Of a stretch of DNA of 64,000 nucleotides, positions 45,477-56,313 are shown piece after piece (the stretch's first letter is position 1; every line of letters starts with the position of its first letter). Under the pieces are notes generated by a model. It had not been told where the DNA came from, did not search any database, and saw only the letters and a program-made list of their open reading frames with translations. Both the position numbers and the translations under genes were made by a program. This stretch comes from Nostoc sp. UHCC 0870 (GTDB lineage Bacteria; Cyanobacteriota; Cyanobacteriia; Cyanobacteriales; Nostocaceae), in contig NZ_CP091915.1 of NCBI RefSeq assembly GCF_022063185.1, positions 104,339-168,338 of the forward strand. Direction: 5' to 3'.

Positions 45477-46768
45477 AAAAACTTACTAATTTACAGACAA
45501 AAACTCGTCCGCGCCGTTCGGGAAAGCGTAAGGTATCTTTCAGTGAAGTTTTGATCATGTCAGTCGAAACACTGTGGGGTAATAAACTGCGGACAGGTTT
45601 GACTATGTTGGGGGTGATTATTGGCATCTCCTCGGTGATTACGATTACCTCTGTGGGACAGGGCGTACAAAAGTCAACAGAGTTACAAATCCAAGCCTTG
45701 GGAACAAATGTGATGTTGGTTTCCGCAGGGGCAGCCAGAACAGGCGGTATCAGCCAAGGCGCAGGTTCAGCCAGTACACTAACCTGGGAAGATGCCCAGG
45801 CGATCGCCAAACAAGTCCCAGCCGCTAAATCGGTTTCGGCATTCTTACAACGTGGTTCAATTCAGGTCGTCCGGGGCAATACCAACATCGCCACGACCCT
45901 TTTAGGCACGGATTTGAACTACCCAACGATGAAAAATATTCATCCCCAAGTGGGACTATTTTTTAATCAAGGGGATTTAGATGCTGGGCGACCTGTGGCG
46001 TTTCTCGGTTCTAAGGTGCGAGATGAATTATTCAACGCAGACGAAACTGTGATTGGAACTGATTTGCGGATTCGGGGCAAGCGATACACCGTGGTTGGGG
46101 TGGCAGAATCAAAAGGAACATCGGGTGGACAGGATCTAGACGATCTGATTTATATCCCCCTTACCAATATGTCTGCCCAAATTGTGGGCAATAACGCCTT
46201 GACGGGTGTAGCAATTAATGGATTCTGGGTAGAAGCAAGTGATGGCGATCAACTGAACTCGGCTCAATTTCAGGTGACAAATATTCTGCGTCTACGGCAT
46301 GGCATTCATCCTTCAGCCGTCGATGATTTTCGGATTATCAATTTAGTTGATATTATCAGCACTTTCAGCAATGTGATGGGGTCATTTACCTTGATGATCG
46401 GTGCGATCGCAGGTATTTCCCTGGTCGTCGGTGGCATTGGCATTGCTAACATCATGCTGGTTTCGGTGATGGAACGAACACGAGAAATCGGCATTCGTAA
46501 AGCTGTGGGCGCAACCGGCACAGACATTTTGAGCCAATTTTTAACCGAGGCGATCGTTATCTCCACGGTTGGCGGTGTGATTGGTGTGGGATTGGGTATC
46601 GGGTTCGCCTTTGCTGCCGCAACTGTGTTCAAATTTCCGTTTATTGTGCCGTTGTGGTCGATTGGGACAGGGTTTAGCCTTTCATTAGTAGTTGGCGTTC
46701 TGGCTGGCGGTATCCCAGCGCGGAATGCTGCCAAATTAGATCCAATTTCAGCACTACACAATGAGTGA
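45473..46768 (+). CDS. MacB/FtsX-type ABC permease
   Basis: 431 residues: first helix with TLWGNKLRTGLTMLGVIIGI, MacB-type periplasmic domain (~65-300), and three C-terminal helices with the FtsX signature (MLVSVMERTREIGIRKAVGA). Both ends overlap neighbouring genes by 4 bp, a tightly coupled adaptor-permease-ATPase operon. Separate ATPase and permease genes distinguish it from E. coli MacB, in which they are fused. Confidence 0.9.
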   Translation: MKKLTNLQTKTRPRRSGKRKVSFSEVLIMSVETLWGNKLRTGLTMLGVIIGISSVITITSVGQGVQKSTELQIQALGTNVMLVSAGAARTGGISQGAGSASTLTWEDAQAIAKQVPAAKSVSAFLQRGSIQVVRGNTNIATTLLGTDLNYPTMKNIHPQVGLFFNQGDLDAGRPVAFLGSKVRDELFNADETVIGTDLRIRGKRYTVVGVAESKGTSGGQDLDDLIYIPLTNMSAQIVGNNALTGVAINGFWVEASDGDQLNSAQFQVTNILRLRHGIHPSAVDDFRIINLVDIISTFSNVMGSFTLMIGAIAGISLVVGGIGIANIMLVSVMERTREIGIRKAVGATGTDILSQFLTEAIVISTVGGVIGVGLGIGFAFAAATVFKFPFIVPLWSIGTGFSLSLVVGVLAGGIPARNAAKLDPISALHNE

Positions 46769-47466
46769 TCGCTATGGCAACTATGATCTCGATGGAAGGC
46801 ATTACCAAAACCTATCACTTAGGAGAATTGGATGTACCCGTTCTCAAGGAAATTAATTTATCAATTGAAGATGGGGAATATGTGGCGATTATGGGGGCTT
46901 CAGGTTCAGGGAAATCAACACTGATGAACATTATTGGTTGTCTGGATCGTCCTACGAGTGGACAGTATATCTTGGACGGTAGAGAGTTGACGACGCTAGA
47001 TGATGATGAACTTGCAGATATCCGCAATCAGTATATTGGCTTTGTGTTTCAACAATTCAATTTGTTGCCCCGATTAACAGCACTAGAAAATGTTATGCTG
47101 CCGATGATTTATGCAGATGTCCCTCGTTCGCAACGCCTGAAATCTGCGATCGCCGCCCTCGAAAATATCGGATTAGGCGATCGCTTAACAAATCGCCCTA
47201 GCCAACTTTCAGGAGGACAGCAACAGCGAGTAGCGATCGCACGGGCATTGGTGAATCATCCGGCTTTAGTGTTAGCAGATGAACCAACGGGGGCTTTAGA
47301 TTCCAAAACTTCTCACGAGATTATGAATCTGCTGACGGAATTAAATCAACAGGGAACTACGATCGCAATTGTCACCCATGATGCAACCGTAGCAGATCAG
47401 ACAAAGCGGGTGATTCAAATGCAAGATGGCGTGATTGTTGAAAGAGCGATCGCCCAACATTTCTAA
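46765..47466 (+). CDS. MacB/LolD-type ABC ATPase
   Basis: 233 residues from GTG 46765 (GTGA overlap; ATG 46774 is also possible). Walker A GASGSGKST, Q-loop FQQFNLLPRLTALENV, signature LSGGQQQRVAIARAL, Walker B LVLADEPTGALD, H-loop VTHD. It drives the adjacent FtsX-type permease. Last gene of the operon. Confidence 0.93.
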   Translation: MIAMATMISMEGITKTYHLGELDVPVLKEINLSIEDGEYVAIMGASGSGKSTLMNIIGCLDRPTSGQYILDGRELTTLDDDELADIRNQYIGFVFQQFNLLPRLTALENVMLPMIYADVPRSQRLKSAIAALENIGLGDRLTNRPSQLSGGQQQRVAIARALVNHPALVLADEPTGALDSKTSHEIMNLLTELNQQGTTIAIVTHDATVADQTKRVIQMQDGVIVERAIAQHF

Positions 47467-47804
47467 CACCAGCATTGTTCTCTCGGAGGATTTTGCAGGG
47501 TAATTAGGGTTTACTCAGCAAGCCCTAATTATGATTCAGAACTATCGTTTTTATAGGAATTGAGTCTACCTATGATAATTCTGGTGGGCGATGGCTACGC
47601 CGCGCCGAAGGCATCGCTATCCTCTGCGTTCATTAAATAAAAATGAACTCGTTATCACATAGTGAACCATAAAATGAAAACCTACTTTGCGAAGCATATC
47701 TTGAGATAAAAGCTCATTTAATGGTTCAAGTCACAATTAGTTCCTACGCAAAAAGTTAGCAACCGTGTTGCTAACTTTTGGTTTATAATCTCGTAGTGGG
47801 AAGT
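47467..47804. other. spacer between converging operons
   Basis: 338 bases without a gene. It contains a GC-rich dispersed-repeat-like segment at ~47589-47620 (GGCTACGCCGCGCCGAAGGC) and the terminator hairpin at 47751. Confidence 0.5.
47751..47779. terminator. bidirectional terminator hairpin
   Basis: Perfect 13-bp inverted repeat AAAAGTTAGCAAC with a 3-base loop. The A/T ends give a U-tract on both strands. It lies between the converging ABC operon and the SNF2 gene and probably ends both transcripts. Confidence 0.8.
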
Positions 47805-50800
47805 TCAACCTTCACTAATCAACTGTAACAAAGCTTCCGTTGATATCTTGCCACTGATATCAGCACCTTCCAATAGGCTATCTGCTAAGTCTCGCTTGTG
47901 GTGATGCAATTCTACAATTTTTTCTTCAATAGTATCCTTTGCTACTAAGCGATAAATTGTCACTGGGCGTTGTTGACCAATGCGATGGGCGCGGTCTGAG
48001 GCTTGGTCTTCCACGGCGGGATTCCACCAGGGGTCTGTATGGATGACATAATCGGCGGCAGTTAAATTGAGTCCTGTACCTCCCGCTTTGAGGCTAATGA
48101 GAAAGACATCGCCGTTCCCTGCTTGAAACGCATCCACCCTTTTTTTGCGCTCGGCTACGGAAGTGCTGCCATCTAAGTATTGATAATGAATACCTTGCTT
48201 CTCCAAGTAATCTCGGATGATGTGTAAATGGTCAACAAACTGACTAAACACCAATGCCTTATGGCGATTTTCTAGAAGTTCACCTAACACCTCACCAAAA
48301 AGTTGCAACTTGGAACTAGATAATTCAGTATCAGGCATCACCAAGCTGGGATTACAGCAAGCGCGACGCAGTTTCATAATCTCAGCTAAAACTTGCAAAT
48401 GTTTATTTCCGGCTTCTGCACCACTTTCACTGAGTTTAGATATAGCCTGACGGCGCAATGCTTCATAGAATGCCTTTTCCTCCTGACTCAACTCCACATG
48501 AAGTAGAATTTCGGTACGAGAAGGTAGCTCTTCTAGCACCTGATTTTTAGTCCGTCGCAACAGAAATGGTTGAATCAGTTTTTTGAGTTTATTACGTGCA
48601 AGTTTATCCTGATATTTTTCAATGGGAATAGCAAAGCGTTGATTGAAGCTTTCAAAAGAACCCAATAATCCAGGATTAATAAAGCGGAACAGATTCCACA
48701 ATTCGCCCAGGTGGTTTTCAATGGGAGTCCCAGTAGTCAGCAACTTAAAATTAGATTTCAGGTTCATGGCTGCCTGGGAACGTTTAGTGGTCATATTTTT
48801 GATCGCCTGGGCTTCATCCAGAACAATCGTTTGCCACTGTACCCCAGAGAGCATTTGCGCTACTTCTTCCTGCTGCAATAAACCGTAACTGCATACCAAC
48901 ATATCCAACGGTTGTAACCCATCCAGTAATTTTTGGCGGTTAGCACCACTAAATTGAATAATATTTAGGGTTGGGGCAAACTTCTGGGCTTCACTCACCC
49001 AGTTCATGCACACGGAAGTCGGGGCAATAATTAAGGTTGGCCCCTCATGGGCGTTTCTGAGGATGACAGCCAAAGCCTGCACGGTCTTACCCAGTCCCAT
49101 TTGATCTGCTAAACAAGCACCCACACCCCAATGTGCCAGCCGCGCCAGCCAACAGAATCCATCCATTTGATAGTCACGTAGTTCCGCCTGAAATGTAGAT
49201 GGGAGTTCTGGTTGGAGGTTTTTCACCTCCTGGAGACGCTGGATATGTGTTTTCCAGTGTTTATCGGCCTTTACCTTACCTACTTCATCGACAAAATCCT
49301 CTAATCCTAATGTTGCCAATGGGTGAAAACGGATACCTTTACTATGTTTTTCCGAAAACATCCGCAATTCGTCCAGGCGTTTGCGAAAAGCTTGGGTTAA
49401 AGCCAGAAATTGACCATCACCAAGAGGGATAAAACGACTGGGGGTTTTCTCCAATAGTTCTAGTAACTGCTGCATATCCAGCACTAGGTCGCTATTCAAT
49501 TTCAACTCACCAGTGGCGGCAAACCAGTCTTGTTGACGTTGAATTGATAAATTAAAGTCCTTCAGGTCTGCATGGTGGCTAACACGTAGTTTTTCTCCTT
49601 CTGGCCATGCCATGACTACGCTGTTTCCCAATGCTTGCAGTTCTAGCAGCAGTTCTAAACATTCCTCTGGGTCAACTATAATCCATTCACCATCTTGTTC
49701 TTCAGTTCGCGTCAAGGTAGGGCAGGCGGCTACAGCGTTTTTGGCCAGTTGCTTCTCTTCGGGCAGATTGCGTCTGGTTTGCAGACGCTTACCGTCAATC
49801 TCGGCAATGACAGTTTCACCACCAGCACCAGGACGGTAGTAGGGGCCACCTTGGGCAAAGGGGCGGGACAAAATGGTGACTTTCAAGCCAGTATTGGCTG
49901 GTAAGAGGTGAATATGGGGGAGAGTCTGGGCGGGTACTTCTTCTGCACCTTCTGAGCCGCCACCAATGTCAGAATGCACGGTGACGATGCCAGAGACGGC
50001 ATTAATGGCGGCCAAAACTTGCTTCTCGGCGATCGCCGGCACATTTAATTTATTATCTTTACCAAGGATCTCTGTAATACGTCGATGTTCGGCAGTGATT
50101 TCAATAACTTTAATCCGGGTTGGGGTTTCTTTAATATTCAGAATGTTCTGTGATTCTGGTAACTTGGGAGAAAATTCCAAGGCGATACGACCAAGTTTTT
50201 CTTTTTTGACTAGTAGTTCCGGTTCTCCTTTAACAATTTCTACACGGATATTGGGTGTATCTTCCCAAAAAACCAACGGGTGTCCAATTAAGGCAGAGAT
50301 GGCTTTTTCATTGAACATATACTCAACTTTGCCGTAATAGCCCTCACTATATACCTCAATACAACTACATACCCGCATATCTTGGGATGTGATGTAATCA
50401 AACTCAGATAATCCACTGTTCAGACGCTTGAGGGCTATAGGACGACCTTTACTCCACTCTCCTTTGGCATTAACTTTCTGTTCCTTTGGTTGCAAGACAC
50501 ATCTGCTGGGATAGAAGGTAATGAACCATGCTAAACGCAGTTCTGACTCTGCTTTTGGGTGTGTTTGTGATTCTTTCTGGAGATTCGCTAGGGCATTTAA
50601 GCACATTTCCCAAGCTTCTTGGGGTTGAATTAGGTCTACGATGGAATGGAAACTGCTATCTTCTCGCAGTGTTGCTGCTTGTTGATGATAGTTACTGCTT
50701 GGTTTAAGCCGGGATAGGAGTTCTGCGGTTTCCATTGCCAACCAGTGATGACCGGAGGCGAGCGATCGCCTATATAATGGCTCTAGTAAATTAGGTAAGC

Positions 50801-51116
50801 GTTTTTTGGCACTATCAGCATCCATCCAGTAAAGGCATAGTGAACAAAACAATGTTTGTAAGCTATTTTCTTCTTCTACGGAAGAAATATGGGAACTGAC
50901 TACAAATTGTTTTTTGGTAATATCACCTTGCTGGACTTGCAGTACCATTTCCAGTCTGGCATAAATAAACCTCAGCCAATGATCTGATTGGCGGGAAATC
51001 AGATTGGCGTAATCTTCTGCTTCTCGCAGGCGTTGTGCTGAACCATCTTTTAAAAGTGCTAGGATGAAAAATAAGCCGCCTATAGTATTGAAATAGACAT
51101 CTCCGAAAACAGTCAA
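47805..51116 (-). pseudogene. SNF2-family helicase, C-terminal main part (split by IS copy 3)
   Basis: Carries the complete SNF2 motor: motif I DQMGLGKTVQAL, Ia LIIAPTSVCMNWV, II DEAQAIKN, III TTGTPIENHLGELWNLF, LRRTKNQVLEELP, IV KALVFSQFVDHL, V SLKAGGTGLNLTAADYVIH, VI SDRAHRIGQQRPVTIYRL. About 600 residues precede the motor. The first eight residues are IS-derived. Native sequence starts at F-N-T-I-G-G and joins the N-terminal piece at 52238 in frame after removal of the IS. The fragment might still be made and keep ATPase activity. Confidence 0.85.
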
Positions 51117-52237
51117 AGCCTTTGTTTGGCTAGGCTGTAGCCACTAAATGCAATCATCTTAAATTAGCTATTCTGTACGATGAAATAAGACTTTGAGATA
51201 TTTGCTGTTGATAATTAGGCAAAAATATCTAGTTATATGCGATAATTTTAACCTGATGATATAGCTGATATTTCTAATGGTAATATTAGCCCTCGAATCC
51301 GTAACCTTACTAGCCCACAAATCGTCAAAATTACTTGCTTATATTTGCGGGTATTTAACCTAAATCTCTCTTGGACAACTCGAAAGATTTTGACTGACCG
51401 TATTCGATGTTCAACAAAGATTCGTTTAGATGAAAATATTTTGTTCTGTTCTTTCTGTTCAGTTGTTAGTTCTTGATTTCTTGGTTTCTTAATTGGAGTT
51501 GTAATTAAATCTTCTCCAAGATATGCCTTATCTCCTTTAAATCTTTGTTTGGCATCAAACTCTGAACGATATTCTCGGAACAAAGTTATATCGCTTTTTG
51601 GACCAGGTTCACCTGCCACAACATCAACGATATCACTAGCATCAGGTAAAATAATCATTTGAGTTTTAAATGTATGATTACTCTTCTTACCTGAAAAATA
51701 TTTCTTTTGTTCATCATTGTCTCTAGGTCTTTCTCTGACTTGTTCATAGCTATCTACTATTAATTCATATTCTGTGAGCATTTCTTTTACTACTTCATAG
51801 TCAGAAGCGTTTTTTTTTACTTGTTCAAGCAAACTTGATGGCAGTAATTCTCGCAAGTTAGGCAACCAATAGTTAAACGTATCGTTGGCTGTAGACTCAC
51901 TTACTTCAAACTGAATACCTAGAAGTTGAAAGGTTGTCAGATGTCGGAGATACACTAAAGTTAAAATGATTTGTTCAGAAATAGATAATTTTGGTTTCCG
52001 ACCTCCTCCACCAGCAATAATTCTCACTTTCTTAGATTCCAGTAAAGCTTTTTTTTCATGATATAATCTTTCCCCATTTATGATTAATTGTTGTAACTGT
52101 TCATATTCCAGACCTATTAACCTTTGGGTTTGTTTAGGATTCTCTTCAATGTAATTCAGTATATTGCTCATGCTTCTGTGTCAAAATAACGCTTTAATGT
52201 TCTTTTATCACAGAATAATACTATTTTGGAGATGTCT
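51095..52237 (-). mobile_element. IS element copy 3 (IS5/ISL2-like), 1143 bp
   Basis: Reverse-oriented copy of the element at 838. The flanking triplets read (minus strand) AGT before and ATT after, so the expected 3-bp duplication has one mismatch. Removing the IS and one triplet restores the helicase frame. Confidence 0.92.
51248..52171 (-). CDS. IS5/ISL2-like DDE transposase (copy 3, intact)
   Basis: 307-residue transposase, same sequence as copy 1 apart from Gln for His in SISEQIIL, shared with copy 2. The A9 run is intact. Candidate catalytic residues as in copy 1. With copy 1 it can supply transposase for all copies. Confidence 0.88.
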   Translation of the reverse strand: MSNILNYIEENPKQTQRLIGLEYEQLQQLIINGERLYHEKKALLESKKVRIIAGGGGRKPKLSISEQIILTLVYLRHLTTFQLLGIQFEVSESTANDTFNYWLPNLRELLPSSLLEQVKKNASDYEVVKEMLTEYELIVDSYEQVRERPRDNDEQKKYFSGKKSNHTFKTQMIILPDASDIVDVVAGEPGPKSDITLFREYRSEFDAKQRFKGDKAYLGEDLITTPIKKPRNQELTTEQKEQNKIFSSKRIFVEHRIRSVKIFRVVQERFRLNTRKYKQVILTICGLVRLRIRGLILPLEISAISSG

Positions 52238-52786
52238 ACTGTATTTCTGGTAATCTTCAATTTGCTTATTAATAAAATCAGGGTCTTGGCGGTAAAAACC
52301 TATGCGGATTTCTCTGATACACTGGCGTAAACTTTGGAACATCCGAGATTCATTTTGCCAGTGCTTCCGTATGGGTAGCTTTTCCTCCACTGCTGTGACT
52401 AGAATTTCAAACTGTCCGGTTTGGACAGCATGACGAGTGGCTATTTCTGTGAGTAAAGGATGGCATTCAGTACCTGATCTACTTTCCTGTACTAATAAAC
52501 CTGATTTTACCAATTTATCAATTTGGGGACTGAGGGTTTTAGTACCCCAAGGTTTATTATTTTCATCCAACGCACCCGTTGTACTAAGACAACTTACCAA
52601 GGAATTTTTGTCTATGGGTGCATAAATTACCGAAAATAACTGGATAATTTTTTGTATAGAAGGGTGTAACTCGAAATATTTTTTAGCGAGTTGTGCTTGT
52701 AGTTTTGTGGAATTAATTTCAAAAGTAGTCATAAACTGTTCGTGATCTAGTTTTATGAGGTAATCTAAGGCTGCAAATGGGTTCAA
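52208..52786 (-). pseudogene. SNF2-family helicase, N-terminal part
   Basis: Native residues 1-182 (to IEDYQKY); the last residues come from the IS. Helical, with a winged-helix-like stretch (LSPQIDKLVKSGLLVQESRS then GTECHPLLTEIA). Together with 47805-51116 it rebuilds a protein of about 1278 residues. It starts 37 bp after the SWIM-domain gene, so the two formed an operon. Confidence 0.75.
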
Positions 52787-52822
52787 GTGCTAAATGATCA
52801 AATTTAGATGTGCGTCAGCTTA

Positions 52823-54598
52823 CTATTTATTCAGTTCTTTAAATAATTCCATTAATTTACGTTTACGTCCATGAGTGGCTTCTAGTTTTGAGCGATAAGC
52901 AGACCACTCAGCTTTTTGTCCAAGTTGAAAATAAGCAGTTTTTACTTTTTTCAGCCAATTAACTGCCGCATCATAACGGTCAGCTTTCCCTTGTTCCATA
53001 ATTGGTTCTGCCCGTCTGCGAGCGTTATCAATTACCCAATCAGGACGATGAGAAACTGTTGCATCCATGACTCGATGAACCAATTTTGAAGCATAGTAAC
53101 TATCATTTTCTACTGTTGTAATTGCATCATCAATTAATCCTTCATGCAGGAAAATATCAACCTTTGCTTCTTGTATTCCCCAATCTGGTTGACTTCGGAG
53201 TGTTTGTAGGAAATCTTGTTTGACTGTCAACCAAGTTTCTCCTGCCAAGTCTTCCACTTTTCTATAGTCTCGAAATGATGGTTTAATTTTGAAGGCAATG
53301 ATGCTGGCAGTTAACGCAGTGGCATTATCCTCTAATCCTTGGGCTAAATCACTTGTCCAAGTAGCAAATTCATATAAACAGTTACCGGATAAATGTATAC
53401 CTGCTTGAGATATTTCCAATGCTTCAACTAAATACCCATCTTCTCGCAATATTTTTGCTAGCGCAAAACCCTCTTCTGCTCTTTCCATCAGGATTTTAGC
53501 CGCAGACATAGCCTCCTCTACTCTTCCCAAAGCTGCTAATTGCGTCAGATATTGCAGAGTCATTTCTTCTGCTAAAGCTAGATTTAAATACTCTGTGTAA
53601 CGATTTTGGCGTTCCAGAATTTGCAAGCGAATAAATGCTAAATCATCAGCAAAGCTTGGTCTTTCATTTTCCCAAAGTTCTGCGGTGTCATCTCCCTGCA
53701 TCATCTGTTGCAGTGGTTCGTAATCCCAACCTTGACGCAATGCTGACAAACTCATACTAAAGTCAGCACTGATTTCGTCTTGCCATGATTCCAACATCAC
53801 CTGCAAATCTACTATTTCTCCTTTAGATATCTCTGCACACAAAATTGCTTCTGTCCACGCGCTGTCAAGAGGTTCTGCAATGGAATAACTATCTCCGCCG
53901 TAATCTAGTAACTCGTCCCATTCTTCGGCATAAGTGGCGGTGATAGTTTCGAGAATAGCGATCGCATTCTTACCATCTCCATTTTCCGCCAACTCTCGTG
54001 CTTTCCCAATTACAGCCAGTAAATCATCGGTAAATGGGTCATCTTCTGTACCATACTCTAATTCCTTCAATCCATCCCGCAAAATCCGCTTGACATGAGA
54101 GCGAAAAGGTGATGTATCAATTTTACTTTGACGGCTAGAAGGATTTTTTTCTATCGGTTTCGGCAAATTTATTAAACTTACAAACTCATCAATATCATCA
54201 ATTAATTCTGGTCTACTTTCCACCAGTTCTTGCAGTAATCGCTGTGCTTGGACAAGATCAAGGTGATTTAATAATTTTTCCAGGGTTGGACGTTCTTCAA
54301 TTTTCTCTAATTGACGTGAACAGGTTAATAAGGTGGCAACTATATGTTTACACCAACCATCATAATTATAAGCACAAGTACAATAAACTGAGGTAATTCC
54401 GCCTACATCAAAACGAATACTGACTTGGTATGGTGTAATTTCGCTACCCTCCACCTCTGCCTGAATCAGATTGCCTCGTTTTTTGAGATCAGCGATTGCT
54501 CCCTTGCGGTAATATTCTTCACCACGACTGTAGGATAAAGCGTTTGAGTTGTGGCGTATTATTGCTTCAGAAATTGCTGGAATCGACATAGCACCCAA
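52823..54598 (-). CDS. SWIM zinc-finger protein, partner of SNF2 helicase
   Basis: 591 residues (a start at M4, 54589, is also possible). N-terminal SWIM zinc finger with CTCAYNYDGWCKHIVATLL (Cys-x-Cys...Cys-x-His) near residues 73-88, then a long helical TPR-like region (~90-590). SWIM-plus-SNF2 gene pairs are common in cyanobacteria and act on nucleic acids, but the exact process is unknown. Intact, while the helicase is split. Confidence 0.85.
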   Translation of the reverse strand: MGAMSIPAISEAIIRHNSNALSYSRGEEYYRKGAIADLKKRGNLIQAEVEGSEITPYQVSIRFDVGGITSVYCTCAYNYDGWCKHIVATLLTCSRQLEKIEERPTLEKLLNHLDLVQAQRLLQELVESRPELIDDIDEFVSLINLPKPIEKNPSSRQSKIDTSPFRSHVKRILRDGLKELEYGTEDDPFTDDLLAVIGKARELAENGDGKNAIAILETITATYAEEWDELLDYGGDSYSIAEPLDSAWTEAILCAEISKGEIVDLQVMLESWQDEISADFSMSLSALRQGWDYEPLQQMMQGDDTAELWENERPSFADDLAFIRLQILERQNRYTEYLNLALAEEMTLQYLTQLAALGRVEEAMSAAKILMERAEEGFALAKILREDGYLVEALEISQAGIHLSGNCLYEFATWTSDLAQGLEDNATALTASIIAFKIKPSFRDYRKVEDLAGETWLTVKQDFLQTLRSQPDWGIQEAKVDIFLHEGLIDDAITTVENDSYYASKLVHRVMDATVSHRPDWVIDNARRRAEPIMEQGKADRYDAAVNWLKKVKTAYFQLGQKAEWSAYRSKLEATHGRKRKLMELFKELNK

Positions 54599-54912
54599 GT
54601 GTTTTATTTCTAGCTTACGCTTAAACTGCCTCTACCTTGATTTTCGTGCCGACTTCGACGATGTTCTATGTACGCCAAAGTATTTCTCACTACGATAACG
54701 CAAAGTGCTAATCCGCGACGGCTTAACCGCCTACCATAGCTGATCTCGTTCACCCCAGCAAGGAGCGTTCTCAAGAGCATCCCAATAACTACGAGCTACT
54801 CTAATCCGCCGACACTAATGCTATCGTAACTATTTCGACTGAATCTGAGCATTTACAAAGTTTTTATTCCCTGCTATATAATACAAATGTATCCCTTATT
54901 CCCTAATTAATT
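54599..54912. other. divergent spacer
   Basis: 314 bases, less AT-rich than other spacers here (about 54640-54840). Possibly a remnant of coding sequence, but no frame gives a recognisable protein. No tRNA-like fold seen. Confidence 0.4.
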
Positions 54913-55539
54913 ATGGTACAAACAATCCAAGCGCGGGATATCAGTCTTTACGAACTGGAGGAAAACTTTGGATTAGAGTTAGTTACCGATATTAATTTTT
55001 TCCCAGAATGGATAGAAAATTTACCGTTACTAACGGATATCGAGAAATCATCTTTAGAACGAGTAAAAAGCAATTATTTAAATTTAACTAAACGCCGCCC
55101 CATGTCTGAAGAAGTAGTGAAGATGGTTGTGTTGTCTCCACTACTTGATTTAGCTGGTTTTTATCAACCAAATTTCGAGATTGAAACAGAAACTTCCACT
55201 GAAATTTCTGCTGTAGATGAAAGCGTCGTTGTTAAAGGGAGTATTGATGTTTTAGTCGTAAATAGAAGACTTTGGATACTTGTTATTGAATCTAAAAGCA
55301 CTAAATTTGATGTGATATCTGCACTACCTCAAGCACTTGCTTACATACTCGACACTCCCAATGCTGAACGACCAACTTTTGGTTTGCTTGTCAATGGTAG
55401 AGAGTTTGTTTTTATCAAGCTAGTTCAGGCACAAAAGCCAAAATATGCCCGTTCCGATGCTTTATCAATAGAAAAACCAAATGAAATTCAGCAAGTTTTA
55501 AGTGTACTAAAAAGATTGAGTGAATTAATTCTTTTGTAG
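54913..55539 (+). CDS. HsdR-N-like PD-(D/E)xK nuclease-domain protein
   Basis: 208 residues. The middle matches the N-terminal nuclease domain of type I restriction R subunits: SIDVLVVNRRLWILVIESKS with Asp and E-x-K. Helical N-terminus; C-terminus LLVNGREFVFIKLV. There are no helicase motifs and no HsdM/HsdS nearby, so it is a stand-alone small protein often annotated as an R subunit. Role unknown; defence is possible. Confidence 0.72.
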   Translation: MVQTIQARDISLYELEENFGLELVTDINFFPEWIENLPLLTDIEKSSLERVKSNYLNLTKRRPMSEEVVKMVVLSPLLDLAGFYQPNFEIETETSTEISAVDESVVVKGSIDVLVVNRRLWILVIESKSTKFDVISALPQALAYILDTPNAERPTFGLLVNGREFVFIKLVQAQKPKYARSDALSIEKPNEIQQVLSVLKRLSELILL

Positions 55540-55764
55540 TATTTATGACTAAAAAATCAAGATACAAGCCTGTATAGGCTGCTTCAGCGAGAGAACCCCT
55601 AGAAATACCAAACATAATCTAATTAATTCAAAAATTGATGAACATATATCTATGGACATATATAAAAAAGGCTATTTTAGAATAATTCTGTCTTTGGACT
55701 CACGTAATTAACAAAAGAAAAGTGAATACTGGAGAGCAGTTTGCAAAGCTCTTGACTGATAGTA

Positions 55765-56214
55765 ATGACAACTTCTTCTTCCATAAACCGCGATCAAGAA
55801 ATTCAGAACCTACGTGAACTGATAGCAGACATTGACAGTGGGATGTTGACTACGGTTGATGAAGATGGAACTTTGCATAGTTGCCCTATGTCAACTAATG
55901 GCAATATCGACGCTGATGGTGTGCTGTGGTTTTTTATTTACAGCAGTTCTCATAAGGCAACAGAAATTAAACACCATCAGTATGTCAATGTCAGTTTTGT
56001 TTCACCTGATCGACAACGATATATTTCTATATCAGGTACAGGACAACTGCTGCAAGACCGTAACAAGATAGAAGAAAAATGGAAGCCGCAACTGCAAATG
56101 TGGTTTCCTAAAGGTCTGGATGAACCGGATCTGACTTTACTCAAGGTTAATGTTAACAAGGCTGATTACTGGCAAAGTACATCAAGCTTTAAGCCAAAAA
56201 CAATTATTTTTTGA
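55765..56214 (+). CDS. FMN split-barrel (pyridoxamine-phosphate-oxidase-like) stress protein
   Basis: 149 residues of the general stress protein 26 type: MLTTVDEDGTLHSCPMSTNG, LWFFIYSSSHKATEIKHHQY, VNVSFVSPDRQRYISISGTG, VNKADYWQSTSS. It probably binds FMN or F420-like flavins and has a redox or stress function. Single gene, no close operon partner. Confidence 0.85.
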   Translation: MTTSSSINRDQEIQNLRELIADIDSGMLTTVDEDGTLHSCPMSTNGNIDADGVLWFFIYSSSHKATEIKHHQYVNVSFVSPDRQRYISISGTGQLLQDRNKIEEKWKPQLQMWFPKGLDEPDLTLLKVNVNKADYWQSTSSFKPKTIIF

Positions 56215-56313
56215 GATTTCATGCGTAGAACCCACTGATAACTCCGGGGGGGGTTTACCAAAAAATTAGCAAAATAAGAATGGTATAGGGTTTGAATGAC
56301 ACCTTAAGCTTTT

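Noticed and set aside
43962..47466. DevBCA heterocyst glycolipid exporter
   Set aside because: Gene order is similar, but the permease has a MacB-type periplasmic domain and the adaptor is MacA-like; no specific Dev features seen.
54640..54840. tRNA or structured RNA in the GC-richer spacer
   Set aside because: I could not form a cloverleaf or find tRNA box sequences.
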